A stretch of DNA of 34,480 bases, taken from NCBI GenBank assembly GCA_011051655.1, contig DRKS01000007.1, positions 1-34,480 on the forward strand. The letters run 5' to 3'. The notes beneath the pieces are model-generated. The model saw only the letters and a list, made by a program, of their open reading frames with translations. It was not told the origin of the DNA and made no database searches. Both the position numbers and the translations under genes were made by a program. Position 1 is the stretch's first letter. The number at the start of each line of letters is the position of its first letter. The stretch is from Sedimenticola sp. (GTDB lineage Bacteria; Pseudomonadota; Gammaproteobacteria; Chromatiales; Chromatiaceae). Shown in pieces: positions 7,764 to 16,628 of this stretch.

Positions 7764-10700
7764 GATCGACTCCTGTTGGGGTGAAACCGCTCTCTGGCCT
7801 GGAGCACCCAGCCGTAAACGACGGGCAACACCACCAGTGACAGCAGTGTGGTGGTCACCATCCCGCCAACCATGGGGGCGGCGATGCGCTGCATCACTTC
7901 AGAGCCTGTCCCGCCGCCGAACATGATGGGCAGCAGCCCCGAAATGACGGCGATGGCGGTCATGGCGATGGGGCGCACCCGCTCCGAGGTGCCGGCGGTC
8001 ACGCCGGCCATGATCTCTTCGCCGGTGAGAACGGCGAACCGGGTGCCGTCGGCGGTGGCTTTTTCCTGGCGGCGGCGCGCCACCTCCTGGTCGATGAACG
8101 TCAGCACCAGCACGCCGATCTCCGCCGCTACCCCCGCCAGGGCGATGAAGCCCACCGCCACCGCCACCGACATGTTGAAGCCATACCAGTAGATCAGCCA
8201 GATGCCGCCCACCAGGGCGAAGGGCACGGAAAGCAGCACCACCAGCGGCGTGGTGACATTGCCGAAATTGAAATAGAGCAGCAGGAAGATGAGCAGCAGG
8301 GTCGCCGGCACCACCACCTGCAGCCGTTTGGCGGCGCGCTCCATGTACTCGAACTGGCCGGACCAGGTGACGGTATAGCCCGGCGGGATCTCCACCTGGT
8401 CGGCCAGCACCTTCCTGGCCTGGGCCACATAGCCGCCGATGTCGGAGCTCTTGATATCCACGTAGATCCAGGCGTTGAGGCGGGCGTTTTCACTCTTTAT
8501 CACCGGGGCGCCGCGCCGCTCCACGATATCCGCCACCTGCGCCAGCGGAATCTGCGCCCCGGAGGGGGTGGGGATCAGCATCCGCTCCAGGCTTTCCAGG
8601 GAGTCGCGCAGTTCACGCGGATAACGCAGGTTGACCGGATAACGCTCCAGTCCTTCCACCGTGTAGGTCACATTCATGCCCCCCACGGCGGCAATGATGG
8701 TGTCCTGCACGTTGCCCACGGTGAGCCCGTAACGCGCCGCCTTCTTGCGGTCGATATCGAAATCGACGAAATAGCCGCCCACCGCGCGGTCGCCAAAGGC
8801 CGACAGGGTGTCGGGAAGGGTTTTCACGGCCCGCTCGATATCCTTCGAGATGCGCGCCAGCACCTCAAGATCCGGCCCGGCCACCTTGATGCCGATGGGG
8901 GTCTTGATGCCGGTGGAGAGCATGTCGATGCGGGTCTTGATGGGCATGGTCCAGGCGTTGGCCAGGCCGGGAAAGCGGATCGCCTTGTCCATCTCGTTCA
9001 TCAGCGTCTGCATGGGCTTGTCGGGATCGGGCCACTGCTCGCGGGGCTTGAGGCGGGCGATGGTCTCCATCATCGACAGGGAGGCCGGGTCGGTGGCGCT
9101 CTCGGAGCGGCCCACCTTGCCGAACACGGTCTCCACCTCGGGGAAGGTCTTGAGGATCTTGTCGGTCTGCTGCAACAGCTCCCGCGCCTTGGTGATGGAG
9201 ATGCCGGGAAAGGTGGTGGGCATGTAGAGCACGTCGCCCTCGTCCAGCGGCGGCATGAATTCGCTGCCCAGCCTCGACAGCGGATACCAGGTGACCGCCA
9301 GCAGCACCAGTGCGCCGATCACCGTGATCTTGCGCCACCCCATGGCCAGCCTGAGCGCCGGCGAGTGAAGGAAGTGCAGCGCCCGGTTCACCGGGTTTTT
9401 CGCTTCCGGCATGATCCGGCCGCGGATGAACCAGCCCATCAGCAGCGGCACCAGCGTCACCGCCAGCAGCGCCGCCGCCGCCATGGAGTAGGTGCTGGTA
9501 AAGGCCAGGGGTGAAAAGAGGCGTCCCTCCTGCCCCTGCAGGGTAAAGATGGCCAGGTAGGAGACGGTGATGATCAGCAGCGAGAAGAACAGGGCCGGCC
9601 CCACCTCCTTGGCCGCATCCGTGGTTGCGGCCCAGCGTTCCGCGTTGGTCAGTTCGCCCCCCTTGCGGTTGCCCGCCTGCTCCAGGTGTTTGTGGGTGTT
9701 TTCGATCATCACGATGGCGCCGTCCACCATGGCGCCGATGGTGATGGCGATCCCGCCCAGCGACATGATGTTGGCGTCGATCCCCTGCCAGCGCATGGCC
9801 ACGAAGGCCAGCAGGATGCCGATGGGCAGGGCGACGATGGCCACCAGGGCGGAGCGGGCGTGCAGCAGGAAGACGATGCAGACCAGGCTGACGACGATGA
9901 ACTCCTCCAGCAGCTTCTCGGCCAGGTTGTCCACCGCCCGCTCGATCAGCGCCCCGCGGTCATAGACCGGCACGATCTCCACCCCTTCGGGCAGCCCCTT
10001 GCTCAACTCCTCCAGCTTTGCCCGCACCCCTTCGATGGTGGCGAGGGCGTTTTCGCCGAAACGCATGATGACGATGCCGCCCACCACCTCGCCTTCGCCG
10101 TCGAGTTCGGCCAGGCCGCGCCGCAGTTCGGGGCCGATATGGACATGGGCGACATCCTTGAGGCGGATCGGGGTGCCCCTGTCATCCGCCCCCACCGGGA
10201 TATCGTTGAGATCCTCGATGCCGCGGATATAACCACGGCCACGCACCATGTACTCTGTCTCGGCCATCTCAATCAGCTTGCCGCCCACGTCATTGTTGGA
10301 GGTCTTTATGGCGTGTTTCACCTTCGACAGCGGGATGTTGTAGGCCAGCAGCGCATTGGGATCGACCTCCACCTGGTACTGTTTGACGAACCCGCCCAGC
10401 GCCGCCACCTCGGACACCCCCGGCACGGTCTGCAGCGGATAGCGCAGATACCAGTCCTGGATGGTGCGAAGCTGGGCCAGGTCGTGGCGGCCGGTCTTGT
10501 CCACCAGGGCGTATTCATAGATCCAGCCCACGCCGGTGGCGTCGGGGCCGAGGGCGGGATTGGTCCCCTCCGGCAACCGGTCGCCCACATAATTGAGGGA
10601 CTCCAGCACCCGCGAGCGGGCCCAGTACATATCGGTGCCGTCCTCGAAGATGATGTAGACGAAGGAGTAGCCGAAAAAGGAATAACCGCGCACCACGCTG

Positions 10701-10936
10701 GCGTAAGGCACCGACAGCAGGGCGGTGGTCAGCGGGTAGGTGACCTGGTCCTCCACCACCTGGGGCGCCTGCCCCGGATATTCGGTGAAGACGATGACCT
10801 GCACGTCGGAGAGGTCGGGGATGGCGTCCAGCGGCATGGTCTTGACCGCCCACAGGCCCACGGCGATCACCAGGGAGGTGGCGATCACCACCAGGAACTT
10901 CTTGCGCATCGATTGTTCGATAATGCGCTCAATCAT
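7760..10936 (-). CDS. cusA: Cu(I)/Ag(I) efflux RND pump, inner-membrane subunit (copy 1)
   Basis: 1,058 residues, normal for heavy-metal RND pumps. It has the N-terminal helix, the DAIPDLSDVQVIV porter start, the TM4 motif GAMVDGA with the proton-relay Asp at 405 (the number used in E. coli CusA), and a C-terminal VVLPVVYGWVLQ ending. The methionines that bind Cu(I)/Ag(I) in E. coli CusA (573, 623, 672) appear conserved: Met in YMPTTFPGIS at ~572, Met in SLSMMETI at ~622, and Met in RIDMLSTG at 672. This supports monovalent copper or silver rather than zinc or cobalt. GGAGAAG lies 5 bases before the ATG. The start overlaps the cusB1 end by 8 bases and the stop overlaps the PII start. Confidence 0.92.
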   Translation of the reverse strand: MIERIIEQSMRKKFLVVIATSLVIAVGLWAVKTMPLDAIPDLSDVQVIVFTEYPGQAPQVVEDQVTYPLTTALLSVPYASVVRGYSFFGYSFVYIIFEDGTDMYWARSRVLESLNYVGDRLPEGTNPALGPDATGVGWIYEYALVDKTGRHDLAQLRTIQDWYLRYPLQTVPGVSEVAALGGFVKQYQVEVDPNALLAYNIPLSKVKHAIKTSNNDVGGKLIEMAETEYMVRGRGYIRGIEDLNDIPVGADDRGTPIRLKDVAHVHIGPELRRGLAELDGEGEVVGGIVIMRFGENALATIEGVRAKLEELSKGLPEGVEIVPVYDRGALIERAVDNLAEKLLEEFIVVSLVCIVFLLHARSALVAIVALPIGILLAFVAMRWQGIDANIMSLGGIAITIGAMVDGAIVMIENTHKHLEQAGNRKGGELTNAERWAATTDAAKEVGPALFFSLLIITVSYLAIFTLQGQEGRLFSPLAFTSTYSMAAAALLAVTLVPLLMGWFIRGRIMPEAKNPVNRALHFLHSPALRLAMGWRKITVIGALVLLAVTWYPLSRLGSEFMPPLDEGDVLYMPTTFPGISITKARELLQQTDKILKTFPEVETVFGKVGRSESATDPASLSMMETIARLKPREQWPDPDKPMQTLMNEMDKAIRFPGLANAWTMPIKTRIDMLSTGIKTPIGIKVAGPDLEVLARISKDIERAVKTLPDTLSAFGDRAVGGYFVDFDIDRKKAARYGLTVGNVQDTIIAAVGGMNVTYTVEGLERYPVNLRYPRELRDSLESLERMLIPTPSGAQIPLAQVADIVERRGAPVIKSENARLNAWIYVDIKSSDIGGYVAQARKVLADQVEIPPGYTVTWSGQFEYMERAAKRLQVVVPATLLLIFLLLYFNFGNVTTPLVVLLSVPFALVGGIWLIYWYGFNMSVAVAVGFIALAGVAAEIGVLVLTFIDQEVARRRQEKATADGTRFAVLTGEEIMAGVTAGTSERVRPIAMTAIAVISGLLPIMFGGGTGSEVMQRIAAPMVGGMVTTTLLSLVVLPVVYGWVLQARERFHPNRSRS

Positions 10937-12290
10937 GGCTCTTCTCCGTGGGCGATGCGGATTCCATGGGCATCTTCATCCCTTCGGGGGCCGCCTCCGG
11001 CCCGGTGTCATTTTTCACATTGCTCATCATCTTGGCCGTCGCCTCGCGCAGGCTCGACTCGGAGTCGATGAGGAACTGGGCCGAGGTGACCACCTCTTCA
11101 CCCGCGCTGATCCCCTTGAGGATCTGGGTCTTGCCCTCGCTGGTGATGCCCACCTCCACCTCGCGTGGCTCGAATTTGCCGGGGCTGGTGACGACGAATA
11201 TCTGTTTGCGGGTGCCGGAGCGCACCACGGCTTCAGCGGGGACCAGCACCGCCGGCTCACTGCGCTTGCTCCGCAGGACGACATTGGCGAACATCTCTGG
11301 AAGCAGGGCGCCGTCGGCGTTGTCGAACAGCAGCCGCACCTTGGCGGTGCGGGTCTTCATGTCCAGGTAGGGGTAGATGTAATCGATGTGGCCGTGGAAT
11401 TCGCGCCCTGGCTGTCCCTCCACGGTAATCTGCGCCGCATCCCCCTCCTTGATCCACGGCAGTTCATATTCAAAGACCTCGGCATAGACCCAGACCTTGG
11501 AGAGATCCGCCACCTGGTAGAGTTCGGTCTTGGGGGTGACATACTGGCCCTCCCGCACCCCGATCTTGATCACCACGCCGTGAAAAGGGGCGTGGATATG
11601 GACGTTGCGCTTGATTTTTCCCGTCTGCTCCAGCTCCTTGATCTGGTGTTTGGGCATGTCCAGCAGCTCCAGCCGCAGACGGGCCGACTTTACCAGCCCC
11701 TCGGCGCCCGCGCGGATGTCCTCATAGGGGCTGTCCTTGAGGATTTTGAGATTCTTCAGGGCCAGCAGGTATTCCTCCTGACTGGCCACGAGCTGTGGCG
11801 AATACAGGCTCAGCAGGACATCGTTGTGCTTGACCCGCGCGCCGGTCTTGTCCGCCCACAGTTTCTCGACCCAGCCGTCGATCTTCGGATGAAGCCGGGC
11901 CAGGCGTGTCTCGTCGAAATCGACCCGTCCCACGGCGCGAACCGCCCGCGACAGCGGGCCCGTCTCGGCCCGGGCCGTGCGCACGCCGATGTTCTGCACC
12001 GTGGTGGCGTCGATTTTCACCGTGCCGGCAGGGCCGCCGGCCGTTTCGTCATCGGCGTATACCGGGATGTAGTCCATGCCCATGCTGTCTTTGGCCGGCA
12101 CCGGGGAGGTGACCGAGGGGTTCATGGCGTTGCGGTAGAACAGCGGCTTGCGTGCATCCGCCGGTTTATCGCCACCGGCCGCGGTGTCCGAAGGCGGCTG
12201 GCCGCCGCCGAACAGGAGATAACCCCCGGCCAGGCCGACGGCCAATGCCGCAACGACAGCCAATGGCGCACCCGCCTTATTCATGTTCAT
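10929..12290 (-). CDS. cusB: Cu/Ag efflux periplasmic adaptor (copy 1)
   Basis: 453 residues. An N-terminal anchor (AVVAALAVGLAGGYLLF) is followed by a heavy-metal-binding segment (FYRNAMNPSVTSPVPA, then SMGMDYIPVY) with conserved Met residues like those by which CusB captures Cu(I). Next come the barrel-sandwich and helical-hairpin regions of a membrane fusion protein (KIDATTVQNIGVRTARAE; LHPKIDGWVEKL; VYAEVFEYELPWIKEG). The C-terminus is Met-rich (EGMKMPMES). The start at 12288-12290 is chosen because GAGGAG sits 7 bases upstream; the longer open frame lies inside cusC. It overlaps the cusC stop by 14 bases and cusA1 by 8. Links CusA1 to CusC across the periplasm. Confidence 0.9.
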   Translation of the reverse strand: MNMNKAGAPLAVVAALAVGLAGGYLLFGGGQPPSDTAAGGDKPADARKPLFYRNAMNPSVTSPVPAKDSMGMDYIPVYADDETAGGPAGTVKIDATTVQNIGVRTARAETGPLSRAVRAVGRVDFDETRLARLHPKIDGWVEKLWADKTGARVKHNDVLLSLYSPQLVASQEEYLLALKNLKILKDSPYEDIRAGAEGLVKSARLRLELLDMPKHQIKELEQTGKIKRNVHIHAPFHGVVIKIGVREGQYVTPKTELYQVADLSKVWVYAEVFEYELPWIKEGDAAQITVEGQPGREFHGHIDYIYPYLDMKTRTAKVRLLFDNADGALLPEMFANVVLRSKRSEPAVLVPAEAVVRSGTRKQIFVVTSPGKFEPREVEVGITSEGKTQILKGISAGEEVVTSAQFLIDSESSLREATAKMMSNVKNDTGPEAAPEGMKMPMESASPTEKSHD

Positions 12291-13605
12291 GGATATTCTC
12301 CTCGCCCACGGCCGCGGCCAGCCGGGCCAGCGCCTGGTTGGCCTCACTGAAGGCCTTCCAGTAGAGGGTCTGGTAGTTGTAAAGGGTGATCTGGGAGCGG
12401 ACCACGTTGAGGAAGTCGACCTTGTTGACTTGGTAGCCCGCCAGCATCGAGGCCACCGTCTGGCTCGCCTGGGGGATAATGCCGGTCTTGAACAGCGTCA
12501 CCTTCTCCTCGCTGCGCCGGAAGTCCGAGATCGCCTGGCCGATGGCGGCCGCCACCTGGTTGCGCTCATCCTCCAGGGCGTAGCGCTGGCGCAGGCGCTC
12601 GCTGTTGCGCTGGTCGACCGCCCGGTCCTGCTTGGTGGCGGTGAAGATGGGCAGGTTCATGCTGAACATGATGGAGGCGAAATCGTCGCGGGACGAACCG
12701 TCCGGGTTGGTGCCGTTGCGCAGGCCATAGGCCGCGCCCAGGTTGAAATCGGGGTAATAGTCCTTTTTGGCCAGCGCCAGGCGCAGCCTTGCCGCCTCCA
12801 CCTGCCGCTCGCGCATGGCCAGCAGGGGCCGTATCGCCTCGGCGCGGGCCATAAGCTGTGTTTCGTCAAGCAGCGGCTTGAATCCCTCGATGATCCCGGC
12901 GGGCAGCGTCACCGGTGCCGTGGCCGGATAATCGAGCAGGGTGTTGAGGCGGATCACCTCGTTGCGGCGTTGTCCTTCCAGGTGGATCTGCTGATCCAGC
13001 AGCTTGGAGAGCTCCACCTGGGCCAGCAGGACATCCTGCTGCAGCCCCTGTCCCACGCTGTATTTGCTTTCGGCCACCTCGACGAACTGGCGCAGCAGCG
13101 TCTGGTTGCTGTCCACGATCTCCAGGGCGCGGTCGAGGAAGAAGAGGTTCCACCAGACCATCTTGACGTCCCGCGCAAGCTTCAGGCGCAGCTCTTCCAC
13201 GCCGAAGCCGGCCGCGTCGGCGATCGCCTGGGCCACCTCTTTGCGCAGTCTGAGCTTGCCGGGGAAGGGCAGGCTCTGGCTGAAACCGATCTGAAGCTGG
13301 GTCATCGGCTCTTGGGTATTGGAAAAGCCGTCCACCGGCAGATTCAGCATCTTTACCGACATCTTCGGATCGGGCAGGGTGCCCGCCTGGTCCGGTATGG
13401 CCGCCAGCGCGTCGGCCCGGGCCTTGATGGCGGCCAGGCTGGGATTGCCCTTCAGCGCCTCGGCGACCGCCTGCTCCAGGGAGAGGGGCCCGGCGGCGCG
13501 CAGGGGCAATGGGGCCGCCAAAAAAAAGAGCAGGAGCAGAAAAAGCGGCGTCCGCCTTTTTCCGGCCAGGAGCGTGAAGATCGAAGGGGTGGGTGGGTAG
13601 TCCAT
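12277..13605 (-). CDS. cusC: TolC-family outer-membrane efflux channel (CusC-like)
   Basis: 442 residues from the ATG at 13603-13605. A signal peptide (FLLLLFFLAAPLPLRAA) is followed by two outer-membrane-factor repeats: LSLEQAVAEALKGNPSL starts the first, and helical segments such as RLALAKKDYYPDFNLGAAYG belong to the second. There is no lipobox Cys, unlike E. coli CusC. A GTG two codons upstream (13609-13611) is better spaced from AGAGG and is an alternative start. The longer open frame toward 14298 overlaps the oxidoreductase gene and is spurious. It overlaps cusB1. It is the only outer-membrane channel of this type in the window, so it may also serve the second CusBA pair. Confidence 0.88.
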   Translation of the reverse strand: MDYPPTPSIFTLLAGKRRTPLFLLLLFFLAAPLPLRAAGPLSLEQAVAEALKGNPSLAAIKARADALAAIPDQAGTLPDPKMSVKMLNLPVDGFSNTQEPMTQLQIGFSQSLPFPGKLRLRKEVAQAIADAAGFGVEELRLKLARDVKMVWWNLFFLDRALEIVDSNQTLLRQFVEVAESKYSVGQGLQQDVLLAQVELSKLLDQQIHLEGQRRNEVIRLNTLLDYPATAPVTLPAGIIEGFKPLLDETQLMARAEAIRPLLAMRERQVEAARLRLALAKKDYYPDFNLGAAYGLRNGTNPDGSSRDDFASIMFSMNLPIFTATKQDRAVDQRNSERLRQRYALEDERNQVAAAIGQAISDFRRSEEKVTLFKTGIIPQASQTVASMLAGYQVNKVDFLNVVRSQITLYNYQTLYWKAFSEANQALARLAAAVGEENIHEHE

Positions 13606-13682
13606 GAACACTTTGTTGTACCTCTGACTGGGTTGATCGTGATTGCAGTATGCGCTATTGCCGCGTTTCTCTCCATCCTGGT

Positions 13683-14819
13683 TCAACAGGCCCCGCGGCA
13701 CCATACGCAGTGGCAATCGACATGGTTGCAGCTGACGTCTTTGCGCAGGCTTTGATAGCGCCGCCTGGCCCAGGGCATGAGCAGCCGCCTGGGCCATGAA
13801 AGCCGGTATTGCCGCCGCAGCACGCCCCGGGGGTCCGGTCCCGCGGCGTGGCGTTGCAGAAACCAGCGGTATCCCGGGTTGCCCAGCAGGCTGTAGATGG
13901 CGCGGTTGACCACGGAGGCCTGCATCTGCGGCCTCAGCTCCCGTTGCCACAGGCCGTCGTAGTCTTCGCCGGTGAGCAGGCTGCGGGCGGCCAGGACGCC
14001 GGACTGGATGGCCAGGCGCATGCCGAAGCCCCAGAGGGTGTCCTGAAAGCCAGCCTGCTCCCCCACCAGGGGGTGGCGGCCGCTGTAGGCGCTGGCGGGT
14101 ATGCGGAAATTGCCCACGCCGCCATGGGGCCTGGGGTTTTTCATGGTCAGGCCGGTCAGGCGCTGAAAGGCCTCCAGGGTGCGCCTGACGTATGTCTGCT
14201 CCTGTTTGAAACCGGAGAACATGCAGCTTTTCACCGTGCCCCGTCCCTCCATGATCAGCAGATAGGCGTAGCCCTTGGGGGCGAGCCGGTCGTCGCAAAT
14301 GGCCCAGAAACCGTCCTCCATGTCCGTTTCGAAGTGGTACCCGGTGGCAATGGCGTCGGCGGCCCTGGGGCCGGCGGCGAGGATGCCGGGGCCGCCGAGC
14401 CGCTCGAGCCGGCTGTTGAAGCGGACCTCGACGCCCAGTTCCAGGGCCTGTTGGAGCAGGGCGCTGTCCAGGGTGCCCGGCCCGGGTCCCCGCTCCACCA
14501 TGTAGAAGAGCGGCGCTTCATTGCGGACCTCATAGGCCCTGCCCCAGGCGTCGTAGGCCGTGCCGTTGCGAAAGGGCCGGGCGGTAAAGCCGGTCTCCAG
14601 GCCCAGGTTTTTCAGCACCGACAGCGCGTCTTCCCGGGTGGTCCAGTTTTCCAGGCCCTGGAAATCGCCCTGAAAGCGCTCCCCCACTTCGCTTCGGGCC
14701 TCGTGCACCACCACCTGCTGCCCCGCCCGGGCCAGGGTGATGGCCGCCGCCAGGCCCGCCGGTCCGGCGCCGGCGATTTCGACGGGGGCATCGTGACCAT
14801 TGTTTTTTTCGTCAGGCAT
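13683..14819 (-). CDS. FAD-dependent oxidoreductase with Cys-rich C-terminal tail
   Basis: About 378 residues. The N-terminus has a Rossmann dinucleotide-binding motif (IAGAGPAGLAAAITLARAG), followed by features of the geranylgeranyl-reductase/flavin monooxygenase-like group: an EVGERFQGDFQGLENW stretch, a GYHFETDMEDG segment, and a second FAD contact near GFGMRLAIQSGVLAA. The last residues form a Cys cluster (SCNHVDCHCVWCRGAC), with five Cys and two His in 16 residues, which should bind metal or a cluster. The start at 14817-14819 is preferred because GGAGAG lies 8 bases upstream; an ATG at 14838-14840 is possible. It lies 33 bases after the YHS-reductase gene and 77 before cusC. Substrate unknown. 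Confidence 0.75.
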   Translation of the reverse strand: MPDEKNNGHDAPVEIAGAGPAGLAAAITLARAGQQVVVHEARSEVGERFQGDFQGLENWTTREDALSVLKNLGLETGFTARPFRNGTAYDAWGRAYEVRNEAPLFYMVERGPGPGTLDSALLQQALELGVEVRFNSRLERLGGPGILAAGPRAADAIATGYHFETDMEDGFWAICDDRLAPKGYAYLLIMEGRGTVKSCMFSGFKQEQTYVRRTLEAFQRLTGLTMKNPRPHGGVGNFRIPASAYSGRHPLVGEQAGFQDTLWGFGMRLAIQSGVLAARSLLTGEDYDGLWQRELRPQMQASVVNRAIYSLLGNPGYRWFLQRHAAGPDPRGVLRRQYRLSWPRRLLMPWARRRYQSLRKDVSCNHVDCHCVWCRGAC

Positions 14820-14852
14820 AAATGCTGTCTCTCCAATCATTGAAACAGGGGA

Positions 14853-15920
14853 TCAGGGCGCGGTCCTTTTCATGTTCGACAGGTACTGCCTCGCGGCCAT
14901 GGCCGCCTTCGCCCCCTCGCCGGAGGCGATGATGATTCTTTTTCCAAAGGCGTCGGTGACGTCGCCCGCGGCAAAGATGCCGGGGCGGGAGCTTGAGCAG
15001 TCATGATTGATCATGATCTCGCCCCGCTTATTCAACTTGACGAAAGAGGAGACAAGGGATGAGTTCGCCCGGAACCCGATGGCTACGAACACCCCCTCGA
15101 CGGGAAGGCGCTCTATGTCCTCCCCGCCCTTCTTTCTGATGCGTATGGCGGAAAGAGATGCCTCGCCGCTGAAATCGACAACCTTGTACCCTTCATGGGT
15201 CCGCACGTTACCGAAGCGGCTTGTATTTTCGATAATGGCCGGGTCCGCCGTCAGCCGGGAGTCGCAGATGAGATGGATGGAGCTGGCCACGCCATGCAGG
15301 TTTTCCACCATCTGCAGCGCCGAGTTCCCGCCGCCGACCACGGCAACCTCCTTTCCATGCACAAAGGCGAAGTCCTGGATATTGCCGTAAAACAGCCCCT
15401 TTCTCTGGAACTCATCCTCCCCCGGCACGTTCAGCCGCCGCCTGGTCATGCCCGTGGCCACGATCAGCGCCCTGGCGGAATATCGCTTGAAATCGGCGGT
15501 GGTCACGCGATAGCCGCCATCAACGGCCTCTATCGTCTCCACCTCGCACATCAGGTGTTTTATGTAGTGGCTGTGGATCAATTGATATTTGAACTTGTCG
15601 ATCAGCTCCGGGCCGGTCACGAAGTCATAACCCATGTAGTTGCGTATCTTGGTGCTGTCGATGGCCTGACCACCCAGGTCCGCGGTGATCAGAAAGGCGT
15701 TCATTTTGAGGGTCGAGGCATATACGGCGGCCGTCAGCCCGGCCGGACCGCCCCCGATAATGATGAGATCAGGGGGTTCGTCCGGAGGGTTCGACCCCTT
15801 GTCGTCCAGGAACAGGTCCCTGCAGCCGGTGGAGCAGAAGTAGTAGGTCTCCCCATCGTATTCCGTCGTGACGGCGTCCGTCTCTTCCACCTCCATTTTG
15901 CAAACCGGATCTTTTTTCAT
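14853..15920 (-). CDS. YHS domain fused to thioredoxin-reductase-like flavoprotein lacking CxxC
   Basis: 355 residues. Residues 1-40 are a YHS domain (DPVC at 4-7, YYFCSTGC at 26-33). Residues ~51-350 are a TrxR-fold flavoprotein: FAD motif GGGPAG at 56-61, NAD(P) motif GGGNSA at 196-201, and FAD motif AAGDV at 317-321. The redox-active CATC expected just before the second Rossmann motif is replaced by FYGNIQDF (177-184), so normal thioredoxin reduction is not possible at that site. GGGAG sits 7 bases before the ATG. It might pass electrons to the YHS-bound metal or to a partner (inference). Neighbours are the PD-(D/E)xK-like gene upstream and the Cys-tailed FAD oxidoreductase downstream. Confidence 0.85.
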   Translation of the reverse strand: MKKDPVCKMEVEETDAVTTEYDGETYYFCSTGCRDLFLDDKGSNPPDEPPDLIIIGGGPAGLTAAVYASTLKMNAFLITADLGGQAIDSTKIRNYMGYDFVTGPELIDKFKYQLIHSHYIKHLMCEVETIEAVDGGYRVTTADFKRYSARALIVATGMTRRRLNVPGEDEFQRKGLFYGNIQDFAFVHGKEVAVVGGGNSALQMVENLHGVASSIHLICDSRLTADPAIIENTSRFGNVRTHEGYKVVDFSGEASLSAIRIRKKGGEDIERLPVEGVFVAIGFRANSSLVSSFVKLNKRGEIMINHDCSSSRPGIFAAGDVTDAFGKRIIIASGEGAKAAMAARQYLSNMKRTAP

Positions 15921-15958
15921 GGTTCTGCTCCCTCAGATTGATCTCTGTGTTTGATGCT

Positions 15959-16570
15959 TCATGCCGGCGGTCCTCCCAGGGACTTTTCCAGGGTCATCAG
16001 AAAACCCAGCGCCGGATCCTTGAACTGGGCATTGTGCATCAGGTCCCAGTGCTGGCGCAGGTGCTCCTGAAGGAAGCGCACCACATGCCCGAGGTCGATG
16101 ACTTCGTAGCGCCGTTCTTCGTCACCCGAGGCGGCGCCCGAGCCAAAGGCCACCAGCCGCACCCGATGGCCCGACGGCGCCGTAATGGAGCCCTTGTTGA
16201 TGAGCTGGTGCACCATCTGGCTCACGTCGTGCATCGGGCAGCAACCGAAGCGCGCCAGGACGGTGCGCAGGGTCGCCGGGTTGGTGGCGCCGCGGTTGAG
16301 TTTGGCGCGTCCCTCCTTGACCTCTCCGACGAGCATGTCCGCCTGGCCGTGAGGACAGTGCAATATGGGATCCGAGGTATACAGCGCCTCCCCACCGTGC
16401 TTGTCCGGTATCAGGCGCCCGGCGCCGGGAAACCGGAAGGCGAGGATGTCGAGATCGGTCAGCATGCGGTAATTGCCCCGGCCGACGGCCTCGATCACCG
16501 GGTACTCGGCCACGGTGAAATAGCCGTTGATGTGCAGATAGGCCTGCACCAGAGCCACTGCGTTATCCAT
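15959..16570 (-). CDS. Conserved hypothetical protein with PD-(D/E)xK-like pattern
   Basis: 203 residues, not matched to a named family. The N-terminus (ALVQAYLHINGYFTVAEYPV) resembles the opening helix and strand of a nuclease-like fold. D39 and D41 in TDLDILAFRFP, then GEVKEG with E83 and K85, give the spacing of a PD-(D/E)xK catalytic set. A Cys-rich patch follows (FGCCPMHD). No signal peptide, so cytoplasmic. The start at 16568-16570 is chosen for a G-rich ribosome site 7 bases upstream; the longer frame runs into the upstream gene. It sits between the YHS-HMA gene (58-base gap) and the YHS-reductase gene (38-base gap). Nuclease activity is an inference; it may be a nuclease-fold protein used for another purpose. 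Confidence 0.6.
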   Translation of the reverse strand: MDNAVALVQAYLHINGYFTVAEYPVIEAVGRGNYRMLTDLDILAFRFPGAGRLIPDKHGGEALYTSDPILHCPHGQADMLVGEVKEGRAKLNRGATNPATLRTVLARFGCCPMHDVSQMVHQLINKGSITAPSGHRVRLVAFGSGAASGDEERRYEVIDLGHVVRFLQEHLRQHWDLMHNAQFKDPALGFLMTLEKSLGGPPA

Positions 16571-16628
16571 TATGAGCCCCCCCTGTTTGGACTTTCCGTG
16601 GCTTTTGCATGACAATCCCCCACCGTTG

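Noticed and set aside
12277..14298. Long N-terminal extension of the CusC frame to 14298
   Set aside because: The extra residues overlap the FAD oxidoreductase gene in another frame and precede a clear signal peptide; the start near 13605 is far better.
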